The position numbers were made by a program, and so were the translations under genes. From Allobogoriella alba (GTDB lineage: Bacteria > Actinomycetota > Actinomycetes > Actinomycetales > Actinomycetaceae), in NCBI RefSeq assembly GCF_042665525.1, contig NZ_JBHTCQ010000001.1, positions 1,550,001 to 1,614,000 on the forward strand: a DNA stretch of 64,000 nucleotides, read 5' to 3'. The notes under the pieces were generated by a model. The model made no database searches, was not told where the DNA came from, and saw only the letters and a program-made list of their open reading frames with translations. This document shows positions 1-8,248 of this stretch, piece by piece; the stretch's first letter is position 1, and every line of letters begins with the position of its first letter.

Positions 1-221
1 CGCTGTTCGTCGACGACGCCGCCTTCCGGCGGCGCATGCCGCTGACGGCGCAGGCGCTCGGCATCACGTCGGTGACGGACTGGGCGCGCCAGGAGCACGA
101 GTCCGCCCTCGCCGTCCAGAAGGCCTCGCTCGACCTGCGCGAGTACGGAGGCTGGCGCGCGAAGAGGACGCTGGTGCGTCGTCGCGTCGAGCGGCTCGTG
201 CGGGGGCGCGGCAGCTGGTGA
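1..221 (+). CDS. C-terminal end of an unidentified protein (partial)
   Basis: The reading frame enters from the left edge (codons in phase with position 3) and stops with TGA at 219-221, giving about 72 residues. The visible tail is helical and very basic at its end (repeated Arg with Val, Leu, Gly). I recognise no motif. It is followed by a glycan locus, so a role in surface polysaccharide synthesis is possible by context only. The real start lies outside the window. Confidence 0.5.
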   Translation, partial: LFVDDAAFRRRMPLTAQALGITSVTDWARQEHESALAVQKASLDLREYGGWRAKRTLVRRRVERLVRGRGSW

Positions 222-267
222 GGCGACGGGGCGCCGCGCCCGGTCGTGGCGGCTGACCACGCCGTGA

Positions 268-2085
268 TCACGCACTGGTCTGCCTTCGGGTGAGCTCGGT
301 GACCTCGCGGAAGAACGGGTTCGTCGCGCTGAGCTCGGCGGGCGGCGCGAAGGCGTCCAGGCAGCCGCCGGCCACCACCATGATCCGGTCGCAGAACGAC
401 AGCGTCGAGAGCCGGTGCCCGACGAGGAACATGGTGATCGTGCCCTTGAGGTCGTGCAGGGAGCCCTTGACCAGCGCCTCGGACCTCACGTCGAGCGCGC
501 TGGTCGGCTCGTCCAGCACCAGGATCTCGGGGTCGTCCGCCAGGGCGCGGGCGAGGCACAGCCGCTGACGCTGTCCGCCGGACACCGCGGACGCACGCTG
601 GCCGACGATCGTGTCGTAGCCCTGCGGCCAGCTCATGATGTCGTCGTGGATCTGGGCCCGGCGGGCCGCGGCCTCGAGCTGCTCCTGGGTGAGGTGCGGT
701 CGGTAGAAGCGGATGTTCTCCGCGACCGTGCCCCAGATCAGCTGCGGGGTCTGCGGGACGTACGCCACCCGTCGTTGCCAGTCCTCCCGTCGGAAGGCCC
801 GCACGTCCGTGCCGTTCACCTCGACAGTGCCGCGTGCCGGCGTGCGCAGCCGCAGGAGCAGCTGGATGAGCGAGGACTTGCCCGCCCCGGAGGGCCCGGC
901 GACCCCGATGGTCTCGCCGCGCGAGACGGTGAAGGTGACGTTGCGCAGGACGTCCTGGCCGCCGTCGTAGGCGTAGTGGACCCCGCGCATCGCGACGCGA
1001 TCGATCCGGTCCGGCAGCGGCCGCTCCCCGTCCTGCCGGGGCTGGGACCGGTAGCGCTCGATGGCGTCTGCGAGCCGGTGCATGAACGGCAGGCGCTCGT
1101 CGAGCGCCGTGACCGAGGTCTGGATCTGCTGGCCGTACGTCAGGGCGCGGAGCAGGATCAGGACCACCGCGGCCAGCGTCGCGAGCTGGTCCAGACCGAT
1201 CACGGAGATGACGCCGAGCGCCAGCACGAGGAGCAGCAGGGCGACACTCTGGTAGAGCGAGGGCACCGCCTGCGCGAGGAATCGGGTCCGGAGCATCGGC
1301 TGCCGGATCCCGTCGATGAGCCGATGGAAGGAGTCCAGGTAGCTGCGAGAGGTCCCGAAGACCTCCGTCTCCTCCGCCATCAGGACGACCTCCTGGACCC
1401 CCTTCGAGTACTCGATGTTCTCCGCGCTCAGCGCCGCTGCGTGGCGGCGCAGGCGGCGGGCGAGGGGGCGTAGCAGCATGAAGATGCCGGCCGAGGCGAC
1501 GGTGAGCAGCAGGGCCGCCGGCAGGCTGAGCACGAAGGCCGACACCAGCAGCGTGAGGAAGACCAGGCTGACCGAGATTCCGGTGCCGATGTTGATGATG
1601 GCGAAGCTGGCCGCGTTGACGTGGGTCGTCATCAACGACTGGAAGTGCCCGTCGCGCTCGGTGGCCTTCACCGGCCAGCCCGCGGCGACGAAGGCGTCGA
1701 AGAGGCGGCGCCGCAGGTCCGCCACGGCCTGGGCGGACATGCTGGCCGGCAGGAACGCGAGCAGGACCTGCAGGGCGCCGCGCACCACCGCGCCGACGAC
1801 GCCCGCGAGGATCATCACGGTGACGGAAGCGCTCATCGACGCCGGCCCCACCCCGACCGTGACCTGGTCCGAACCGTGCGAGAGCGCGCCCGCGATCGCC
1901 CCGACGACGGCGAGCAGGCCGGCCTCGGCCAGCCCGGCCAGCAGCGAGCAGACCACCAGCAGCGTGAGCTTCAGACGGGACGTGCGGACCAGGGGCGCCA
2001 CCCGGTGCCATGCGGCCAGCGCGCGGCGGGCGACGGCGACGGGGCTGCGGCCCGAAGGAGTCTTCTTGGGTGGGTGCGCGGGCAC
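268..2085 (-). CDS. ABC exporter, fused membrane and ATPase domains
   Basis: This 605-residue half-transporter has an N-terminal six-helix exporter domain (about residues 25-330) and a C-terminal ATPase. Walker A GPSGAGKSS lies near residue 396, signature VSGGQRQR near 500, Walker B ILVLDEPTSALD near 516-528 and the H-loop VGHRLST near 552; all key residues are present. I chose the GTG at 2085 because GAGAGG precedes it by 5 nt; the open frame continues upstream without a ribosome site. Location next to glycosyltransferases suggests export or flipping of a glycan intermediate (PglK-type role), which is inference. It is separated by 171 nt from the divergent gene at 2257. Confidence 0.85.
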   Translation of the reverse strand: MPAHPPKKTPSGRSPVAVARRALAAWHRVAPLVRTSRLKLTLLVVCSLLAGLAEAGLLAVVGAIAGALSHGSDQVTVGVGPASMSASVTVMILAGVVGAVVRGALQVLLAFLPASMSAQAVADLRRRLFDAFVAAGWPVKATERDGHFQSLMTTHVNAASFAIINIGTGISVSLVFLTLLVSAFVLSLPAALLLTVASAGIFMLLRPLARRLRRHAAALSAENIEYSKGVQEVVLMAEETEVFGTSRSYLDSFHRLIDGIRQPMLRTRFLAQAVPSLYQSVALLLLVLALGVISVIGLDQLATLAAVVLILLRALTYGQQIQTSVTALDERLPFMHRLADAIERYRSQPRQDGERPLPDRIDRVAMRGVHYAYDGGQDVLRNVTFTVSRGETIGVAGPSGAGKSSLIQLLLRLRTPARGTVEVNGTDVRAFRREDWQRRVAYVPQTPQLIWGTVAENIRFYRPHLTQEQLEAAARRAQIHDDIMSWPQGYDTIVGQRASAVSGGQRQRLCLARALADDPEILVLDEPTSALDVRSEALVKGSLHDLKGTITMFLVGHRLSTLSFCDRIMVVAGGCLDAFAPPAELSATNPFFREVTELTRRQTSA

Positions 2086-2162
2086 GGTTGCCTCTCGATG
2101 TGCGCCTCGATGTGGCCCCCTGTGAGACGTCACGGTAGACCGGGCCCGAGCGCCCGAGGACT

Positions 2163-2219
2163 GGAACGGACCACCATTTCTCGCGCGCTCTCGCCGAACG
2201 GGCTCAGCGGGTCCGTTCC
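2163..2219. repeat. 10-bp inverted repeat in divergent promoter region
   Basis: GGAACGGACC at 2163-2172 is repeated perfectly in inverse orientation as GGTCCGTTCC at 2210-2219, with 37 nt between. It sits between the divergent genes starting at 2085 (minus) and 2257 (plus). It could be a pair of half-sites for a looping regulator or a long hairpin. GGTCCGTT also occurs at 13095-13102, ahead of the gene at 13198. Confidence 0.5.
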
Positions 2220-2244
2220 GGGGACGACGCCGGCACGTGAGCCG

Positions 2245-2250
2245 TACATT
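2245..2250 (+). promoter_or_regulatory. -10 box of a leaderless transcript
   Basis: TACATT is followed by exactly 6 nt and then the ATG at 2257, with no Shine-Dalgarno, so transcription would start at or next to the A of the start codon. Confidence 0.5.
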
Positions 2251-2256
2251 CCCCGG

Positions 2257-4542
2257 ATGGACCTGATCACCGCGCTCGCGCCCGGGAGCCGGATCATCGA
2301 CGTGGGTGCCGACTCCCCGAGACTGGCGCGCGCCCTCGCGGATGCCGGGCAGGAGCACTACCTCGGGCTGGTCCCGGCACGGCTCCTCGAGACGGTGCGT
2401 GCCGCGGCCGGGCCACGGTCGGGGCGGTTCGTCGAGCTGGCCTCGCCGACCCAGGTGGCTCGCAGCAGCACCGACGTGGTGATCCTCAGGGCCGGCTTCG
2501 TGCCTCAGCTGTGGACGTTCGGCGACCTGTCGCACGCGCGCCTGATCGCCGTCGAGCGACGCAGGGGGCCGGCCGCGCTCGAACGGCGTCTCGCGGAGCT
2601 CCTCCCGCGCCTGACCGGCCGCACCGTGCCCCGTGGGCGCTTCACCTGCGCCGGCTCGGAGTTCGACGTGGTCGAGGTGACCCGCACCCGGGTCCGGCGT
2701 GCGCGTCGCTACCTCTCGCCGTACTGGGGCGTCGAAGGTCTCGTCGAGCGACTGCGTGAGCACCACGTGCGGTACGCCGTGCTGCGCTGGTTCGAGGAGC
2801 TCCCCGTCATCGCGCCCGGTGAGGACCTGGACCTGCTCGTCGCCGACGCCGACATCGACGTCGTCGAGCGGCTGCTGGACACCGAGCCCGGGACCATCCC
2901 GGTGGACCTGTACAGCGAGACCGGCCTCACCGGCACGGACTACCGCGGCATGGCCTACTACCCGCCGCCGCTGGCTCGGCAGATCCTCGAACGGGCCGTG
3001 GCGCATCGCAGCGGATGTCGGGTGCCCGCCCCGGCGGACCACCTACGGTCCATGGCCTACCACGCGGTCTACCACAAGGGTGTTCCGTCCGGGTTGCCCG
3101 CGCGGGCCACCGGTGAGCGGGCCGCGGACCCCGAGCACGACTACGCGGCGGTCCTCGGAGAGCTCGCCGCCGCCCAGGGAGTCGACCTGGAGCCGACCCT
3201 CGAGGGCGTGGACGAGTACCTCGCCGTGGAGGGGTGGCGGCCGCCCCCCGACACGCTTCGCCGCCTGGCCGCGACCAACCCGTGGGTCAGGCCCGCGGAG
3301 CAAGGGCCGGCCGAGGTCCCGGAGCCGGCGGTCTTTCTCATCCGGGAGCACACCTTCGACGTCCTCGGCACCGAGGAGATCCTCCGCGTCCTGCGAACCT
3401 TGGGATTCGAGATCCTGCTCGTCCGTGAGCTCGACCTCGATGCCCGGGCACGGTGCGCCGCCCACATGCGCGGCGGCAACTGGGGTCGCGGGCCGTTCCC
3501 GGTCTCGGGGGGTGGTCCGGGCACGGTCGTGGTCGCCGCCCACTACGGCCCACGACCCCCCGGCCCGCGGGTGCGCGCGCAGTACCCCTGGCTGTCCAAC
3601 ATGGACGTCCTGATCGCCAAGTCGAGGATTCGTGACCTGCTGGCAGCACGGCTGCCCGCCGACCGGCGGTTCAACGCGATGCACTCCGCGGACAACGAGG
3701 CGGAGGCGTGGGAGTACGTGGCGCTCGCCGTGCCCGACCGCGACGACGCGCTCCGCGCCGAGATCGTGCGCCGCCGCCGGGGGTACACCACGGACCTGCC
3801 GGTCCTGGAGGTGCTGCAGCTCGGCCGGAGGGCCAAGGTCGAGGTGGTCCGCACCTCCGACGGCCCGGCGGTACGCAAGACGTTCGCCCCGGCGGCCCAC
3901 AGGCACCTCGAACGCGAGCTGCGCGGGCTGCGTGAGCTGGCCCCGCGGGTCCCGGTCCTCGAGCTCCTCGACGAAGGCCCCTCCTGGGTGCAGACCCCGC
4001 TGTACGACAACACGCTGCGCGAGCTCGGTGACCGCCCGGGCGGCCGGCTCGTCCCGCTGCGGACCGCACGACGCATGGCGGAGGTGCTTCGCGACGTCCA
4101 CGCCCTGGGCTTCGACCTCGTGGACGCCAAGCCGCAGAACTTCCTGCTGGACCCACGACGAGGGCTCCGGCTCCTCGATCTCGAGTTCCTCCACCGGTAC
4201 GAGGGACCGGCACCGGCCTTCCACCGGATGTACGGCTTCGTCGGCGTCCCCGCGGACTTCGCCGGCGACGTCCCGTTCGTCGACGACCTCAGCTACGAGC
4301 TCCGTTGGCGGCCGTACGTCGGGCTCTCGCTGGAGCAGCTGCTCGACGCGCCGCCCTGGGAGCAGCATCTGCGTCGCGGACTGTTCCGTGCGCACCGGGT
4401 CCTGACGGGCACCAGCGAGCCCGTGCGCCGGCTCGGCCGCACGGCACGGACCGCTGTCCGGCTCGCCCGGAGCAACGCCGGGACGACCTACAGGTACCTG
4501 GCACGGCGCAGGAGCCGCGCCGGCTTCGCGCTCCGCGCCTAG
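2257..4542 (+). CDS. Four-module protein: methyltransferase-like, nucleotidyltransferase-like, NDPK-like, kinase-like
   Basis: This 761-residue protein seems to join four modules. Residues 1-150 resemble a Rossmann methyltransferase core but lack a clear SAM motif. Residues 155-340 look like a nucleotidyltransferase-fold domain (GEDLDLLV near 188). Residues 357-505 resemble nucleoside diphosphate kinase: VFLIREHTFD at its start and FNAMHSADNEAEAW with a candidate phospho-acceptor His476. Residues 515-700 are a small protein-kinase-like domain with VDAKPQNFLL (Asp623, Asn628) and LLDLEF (Asp641). The start is the first ATG consistent with a -10 box 6 nt upstream. It lies in a glycan locus and its stop overlaps that of the convergent gene in a shared CTAG. 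Function unknown; sugar or lipid phosphorylation is a guess. Confidence 0.75.
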   Translation: MDLITALAPGSRIIDVGADSPRLARALADAGQEHYLGLVPARLLETVRAAAGPRSGRFVELASPTQVARSSTDVVILRAGFVPQLWTFGDLSHARLIAVERRRGPAALERRLAELLPRLTGRTVPRGRFTCAGSEFDVVEVTRTRVRRARRYLSPYWGVEGLVERLREHHVRYAVLRWFEELPVIAPGEDLDLLVADADIDVVERLLDTEPGTIPVDLYSETGLTGTDYRGMAYYPPPLARQILERAVAHRSGCRVPAPADHLRSMAYHAVYHKGVPSGLPARATGERAADPEHDYAAVLGELAAAQGVDLEPTLEGVDEYLAVEGWRPPPDTLRRLAATNPWVRPAEQGPAEVPEPAVFLIREHTFDVLGTEEILRVLRTLGFEILLVRELDLDARARCAAHMRGGNWGRGPFPVSGGGPGTVVVAAHYGPRPPGPRVRAQYPWLSNMDVLIAKSRIRDLLAARLPADRRFNAMHSADNEAEAWEYVALAVPDRDDALRAEIVRRRRGYTTDLPVLEVLQLGRRAKVEVVRTSDGPAVRKTFAPAAHRHLERELRGLRELAPRVPVLELLDEGPSWVQTPLYDNTLRELGDRPGGRLVPLRTARRMAEVLRDVHALGFDLVDAKPQNFLLDPRRGLRLLDLEFLHRYEGPAPAFHRMYGFVGVPADFAGDVPFVDDLSYELRWRPYVGLSLEQLLDAPPWEQHLRRGLFRAHRVLTGTSEPVRRLGRTARTAVRLARSNAGTTYRYLARRRSRAGFALRA

Positions 4543-6350
4543 TCGGCGCCGGCCCGCCCGGCGCCGCCCCCACCAGGGACGACGACCGGGGTCAGCATCT
4601 CCGCGGCCTCGTGGAGTGGCGGGATGGTCCACGGACGGTACCGCGAGCGCCGCCGGCCGTACGAGACGGCCCGGTCGAGGAGCAGGAGTGCCGCACCCTC
4701 GGCGACGGAGAGCGTGCCGAGAAGGCCGAGAGCGTGGGCCGCCAGGGCACCGCCGAGGCGACCGGAGACGAAGTCGTCCAGGGCCGTCGCCAGCGGCGCG
4801 CCCTGCTGGCGCCGTGCGTCCAGGGCGGCGTAGAGGGCATCGAGCAGGAGGGGGTTCCGGTGCTCGAAGCGGTTCCAGTCGACCAGGACCGGCCGCTCGT
4901 CGTCCCCGAGCAGGACGTTGCCTGCGTGCAGGTCTCCGTGGCTGGGGCCGACCGGGAGCCGGGCATCACCGGCGGTCTCGAGCAGCGCTCGACGCAACGG
5001 TCCCATCCCCGTGTCCATCGCCTCCGTCCGTCCGTGCTCCGTGGTGAGCCTGCGCCAGACCGCCGTCTCGCGGAGGCTGGCGGTCTCGCCGGCCGGCAGG
5101 CCGAGCAGGATCTCCCGGAGCGCGGCGTCGGCGCGCGCCGCCTCGTGGGCACCGTGCGGCACCGCGGGGTGCACGGCGTACGGCAACCCGCCGTACCGGG
5201 CCATGCGTGCGGGTCCGGCGAGGTACGGGGCGAACGGCGTGTCCCGGGCGGCAGTGATGTTCTCGACCTCCCGCGCGAGCGCCCGGTGCTGGTCCCTCGT
5301 GAGCGGGATCTTGAGGAACTCGCGGGTGCCGCGCACAGCGACACGAGCGTCGCTGAGGGCGAGCATCGCCGGTGAGCGCAGCTCCGGTGTGCCGGCGAGC
5401 CGCTCGGCGATGGTCGGCAGGTCGCGGTCCTGCCCGCCGCCCCGGCGCGCGAGCACGTACTGGTCGGCCACGACGGCCGCGGCCAGCCCTGCCCGTCCGG
5501 CCGCCCGAGCGATCGGATGGGCGGAACGGTCCTGGCGCAGCTGCGCACGCAGCCCGTCGACCGGCACCATCCAGCGCCACCGGTGCCGGCGGGGGAACGG
5601 CACGAGGGCCTTGGCAGCCGTCAGACCGGAGCGCCTGAGCTCCCGGTCCGAGGGATGCCGGAACGCGCGCACGGACCGGAGAACCTCACGAGCACGTGGT
5701 CGTGCGGACCGGTCGCCGCGCAGGTGCCTGAGGAGGTTGCGCGTCCCGACGACGGCGACGCCGTCGGCGGCGAGGACCCGCCCCACCTCCGTGAGCAGGC
5801 GGCGGCGCCCGGCCGGGTCGAGCACGCAGTCGACCTCACCGGCGTCGACGTAGACGCGGTCGAAGACCCCGTCGTCCCAGGGCAGCGCCGCTGACGGTTC
5901 GATCTGGACGGCGAGGTCCGCCGGGCCGTGGACGAGCGTCTCGAACCGCATGCGGGAGTAGACCCAGTCCCCGTACGTGACGTGACCGCCGAACGCGCCG
6001 AGCGAGGCCACGAGCGCCGGCCAGCCGGTGCCGAGGGCCAGCACCGTGGACCCGGGCTCGAGCAGGACCGCCGCCGCCGCGCCCGAGGGATGCAGCAGCC
6101 GGCGCTGGAGGTCCGCCGGCCAGAGCGGTCCGCCGGAGACCTCCGCCATCAGCTCGTCGCCGCTGACGGACCGCAGGGAGGCGGCGACAGCCGATGCCGG
6201 CACGCCGGGCCAGGGTCGTCGGCTCGTGGACAGGCGCAGCACCGCGAGGTCGTCGACCTGGACGAGACGGTCGCACCCCGTGCACCGCGCGCCGTCGTCC
6301 CCCTGCCTGATCGTGCTGCCGCAGGGGCAGCGAAGACGCGGCGGGGGCAT
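4539..6350 (-). CDS. Zinc-ribbon/methyltransferase/APH-kinase fusion
   Basis: The 603-residue product starts with a four-Cys zinc ribbon (Cys8, Cys10, Cys23, Cys26). A class I methyltransferase-like domain follows (LALGTGWP near 103, acidic strand ends, VDAGEVD), and the C-terminal half is an aminoglycoside/choline-kinase-type fold with the catalytic motif SHGDLHAGN near 468-476 and Mg-binding VDWNRFEH near 489. I chose ATG 6350 because the zinc ribbon begins directly after it; TACGCT lies 8 nt upstream (6359-6364, minus), so it may have its own promoter. It is 47 nt downstream of the beta-helix gene. A methyl and phosphoryl cap on a glycan chain end would fit, but this is inference. Confidence 0.75.
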   Translation of the reverse strand: MPPPRLRCPCGSTIRQGDDGARCTGCDRLVQVDDLAVLRLSTSRRPWPGVPASAVAASLRSVSGDELMAEVSGGPLWPADLQRRLLHPSGAAAAVLLEPGSTVLALGTGWPALVASLGAFGGHVTYGDWVYSRMRFETLVHGPADLAVQIEPSAALPWDDGVFDRVYVDAGEVDCVLDPAGRRRLLTEVGRVLAADGVAVVGTRNLLRHLRGDRSARPRAREVLRSVRAFRHPSDRELRRSGLTAAKALVPFPRRHRWRWMVPVDGLRAQLRQDRSAHPIARAAGRAGLAAAVVADQYVLARRGGGQDRDLPTIAERLAGTPELRSPAMLALSDARVAVRGTREFLKIPLTRDQHRALAREVENITAARDTPFAPYLAGPARMARYGGLPYAVHPAVPHGAHEAARADAALREILLGLPAGETASLRETAVWRRLTTEHGRTEAMDTGMGPLRRALLETAGDARLPVGPSHGDLHAGNVLLGDDERPVLVDWNRFEHRNPLLLDALYAALDARRQQGAPLATALDDFVSGRLGGALAAHALGLLGTLSVAEGAALLLLDRAVSYGRRRSRYRPWTIPPLHEAAEMLTPVVVPGGGGAGRAGAD

Positions 6351-6397
6351 GATCGTCGAGCGTATCCGCGGTCGGGCGGCCCGCGTGGCGGTTCCGC

Positions 6398-7372
6398 TCA
6401 GCCGACCGGCGTCGTGGTCCCCAGGATCACGTTGGTCTCGTCCCAGTCGACGCCCGGGCCCAGGTTGGCGGTCATCCCGTGCCGGTGGTCCTGCTGGAAG
6501 GCGTTCTCCCGGAACGCGCACTCGGCGCCGTCGGTCCCGCTGCCCCCGCCGTTGACGGTGTAGTTCCCGCCGTTCATGAGGTTGCCCTCGACGAGGCAGT
6601 CACGGACCGGACCGGAGTCCTCACCGAACATGAACGCGGCGTTGCCGTAGAGGCCCGACTCGGGGTTGTGGGCCTGGAGGTTGTTGCCTCGGATGACGAT
6701 CCGTTCGCCCTTGACCACCTGGATCACGTCGGTGTGGTTGTCGTCGCGCTGGACCATGGAGTGGATGTACGAGTCCTCGATCGTGACGTCGTCCCCGGCG
6801 ACGCGAGGCCCCTCGGCGATGTTGTGGATGTGGACGCGCCGCAGCGTGTACCCGTTGAACGCCACCACCGGGTCGGCGCGTCCCTGCCCGTCGATCTCGG
6901 TGTCCTCCACCAGCAGGTCGTCGCCGTTGACGCGCAGGGCGATCCGCCCGGAGGTCATCACGATCCTGGAGTTGCGGATGACCACGTCGTCCGCGTCGAC
7001 CGTGACGGAGCCGAAGATCTCGAGTCCCTCGACGACCGCCCCGTCCTCGTCGATCCGCAGGTTGCCGTCCTCCTCGACGAGCTGCACCCCGGCCGGGACA
7101 CCGGTCGAGTCCGCGTCGGGGAAGTCCGAGAGCTGCGGGGCGGAGACGGTCGGAGTCTCGGGGGCCTCGGGGGTCCGTTCCGGTGCGGTCTCACCCTGCT
7201 CGGCCCCCTCGGCCGTCGGGGGCGGTGGCCGGCCGCGGTCCAGCGTGACGAGGACGCCGACCACCGCGATGACGACCACGATGACCAGGGTCGCCACCCA
7301 CAACAAGGTCCTCGAGACGGTGATGGTGATGTCTTTGGCCATGTCTCGTCTGCTCTCGCGATCGGTGTGCAC
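6398..7372 (-). CDS. Membrane-anchored right-handed beta-helix protein
   Basis: This is a 324-residue protein. A short basic N-terminus is followed by one transmembrane segment (about 24-44) and a Pro/Glu-rich linker. The repetitive body (about 105-320) has regularly spaced Asn/Asp/Val turns (DDVVIRNSRIV, DDVTIEDSYIH) typical of parallel beta-helix folds, as in pectate lyase or C5-epimerase-like proteins. GTG 7372 is preferred because AAGGAAGG lies 8 nt upstream, inside the end of the preceding gene; an internal ATG at 7342 is the alternative. Signal-anchor topology places the helix outside the cell. It may bind, cut or epimerise the glycan made by its neighbours; no catalytic residues can be assigned. 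Confidence 0.75.
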   Translation of the reverse strand: MHTDRESRRDMAKDITITVSRTLLWVATLVIVVVIAVVGVLVTLDRGRPPPPTAEGAEQGETAPERTPEAPETPTVSAPQLSDFPDADSTGVPAGVQLVEEDGNLRIDEDGAVVEGLEIFGSVTVDADDVVIRNSRIVMTSGRIALRVNGDDLLVEDTEIDGQGRADPVVAFNGYTLRRVHIHNIAEGPRVAGDDVTIEDSYIHSMVQRDDNHTDVIQVVKGERIVIRGNNLQAHNPESGLYGNAAFMFGEDSGPVRDCLVEGNLMNGGNYTVNGGGSGTDGAECAFRENAFQQDHRHGMTANLGPGVDWDETNVILGTTTPVG

Positions 7373-7387
7373 GGCTGACGCCTTCCT

Positions 7388-8248
7388 TCACAGGTAGAGG
7401 ACGCGGAAGCGGGCGCTGCCGACGACCCGGCCCGCGGCCCCTGACGCCTGCTCCGCCCACCGCCACCGGCGGTGCGCCGAGAACGGAAGGAGCGGGAGTG
7501 TCAGGACGAGCCGGGCCCACCGCAGCGCGACCCCGGCAAGTCGTGGACGGGGCATCCCCGAGGGGCCGAAGTCCCGGAAGAGGCGTCCGCGGGAGCGCCC
7601 CGTGCGGTAGGCCTTGACGGCCATCGAGCGGAACGTGTGGCGGTGCCGGTAGTGCACCACCGCGTTCGGGGCGTAGCCGAGGCGGTAGCCGGCCAGCTGG
7701 AGGCGCCAGCAGAACTCGGTGTCGGGCCCGCCGTAGTCGTAGTCGGCTGCGAAGCCACCGACGGCGTCGAAGACCTCGTGGCGAACTCCCAGGTTCGCGG
7801 TGATGGCCCTCGGCAGGAACCCCGCCACGACGGGCAGGTGGTCCGGATGCCGCGGCACGTAGGGCATGCCGGGCTCGGTCAGGCGGTCGTTCTCGACCGC
7901 GCCGCCCACCGCGTCGTACGACTCCAGGGCCGTGCGCATCGCCTCGACCCAGTCGGCCGCCACCTCGTCGTCGGCGTCGCAGAACAGCAGCAGCTCGCCC
8001 TGGGCCTGCGCGGCCCCCGTGTTACGGGCGGGGGAGGTGCCCCGCAGCCGGCAGTGCAGCAGCCGCAGCGGCAGACGGGACGCGTAGGCCTCGCAGATCT
8101 CGGCGGTGGCGTCGGTCGAGCCGTTGTCGACGACGAGGACCTCCCAGGGCCCCCGGACGTCCTGTGCGGCGAGCGCGTCCAGCTGCGTGGGGAGCGTCTC
8201 GGCGGCGTTGAGGGCGGGGATGATGACGCTCACGGGTACGCGGGTCAT
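7388..8248 (-). CDS. Family 2 glycosyltransferase
   Basis: This 286-residue GT2 enzyme begins with the GT-A nucleotide-binding strand VSVIIPALNAAETL and continues with VVDNGSTD and the metal-binding LFCDADD (near residue 92-98). The acceptor-side region contains GGPDTEFCWRL, the ED-type catalytic segment. No multispan region is present, so it is probably a cytosolic enzyme acting at the membrane. Start and upstream stop overlap as ATGA (8245-8248), indicating translational coupling with the double-GT2 gene. Donor and acceptor cannot be told from sequence. Confidence 0.88.
   Translation of the reverse strand: MTRVPVSVIIPALNAAETLPTQLDALAAQDVRGPWEVLVVDNGSTDATAEICEAYASRLPLRLLHCRLRGTSPARNTGAAQAQGELLLFCDADDEVAADWVEAMRTALESYDAVGGAVENDRLTEPGMPYVPRHPDHLPVVAGFLPRAITANLGVRHEVFDAVGGFAADYDYGGPDTEFCWRLQLAGYRLGYAPNAVVHYRHRHTFRSMAVKAYRTGRSRGRLFRDFGPSGMPRPRLAGVALRWARLVLTLPLLPFSAHRRWRWAEQASGAAGRVVGSARFRVLYL

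Noticed and set aside
3043..4632. 529-codon minus-strand frame
   Set aside because: Antisense to the four-module protein; no recognisable domain and composition typical of shadow frames.
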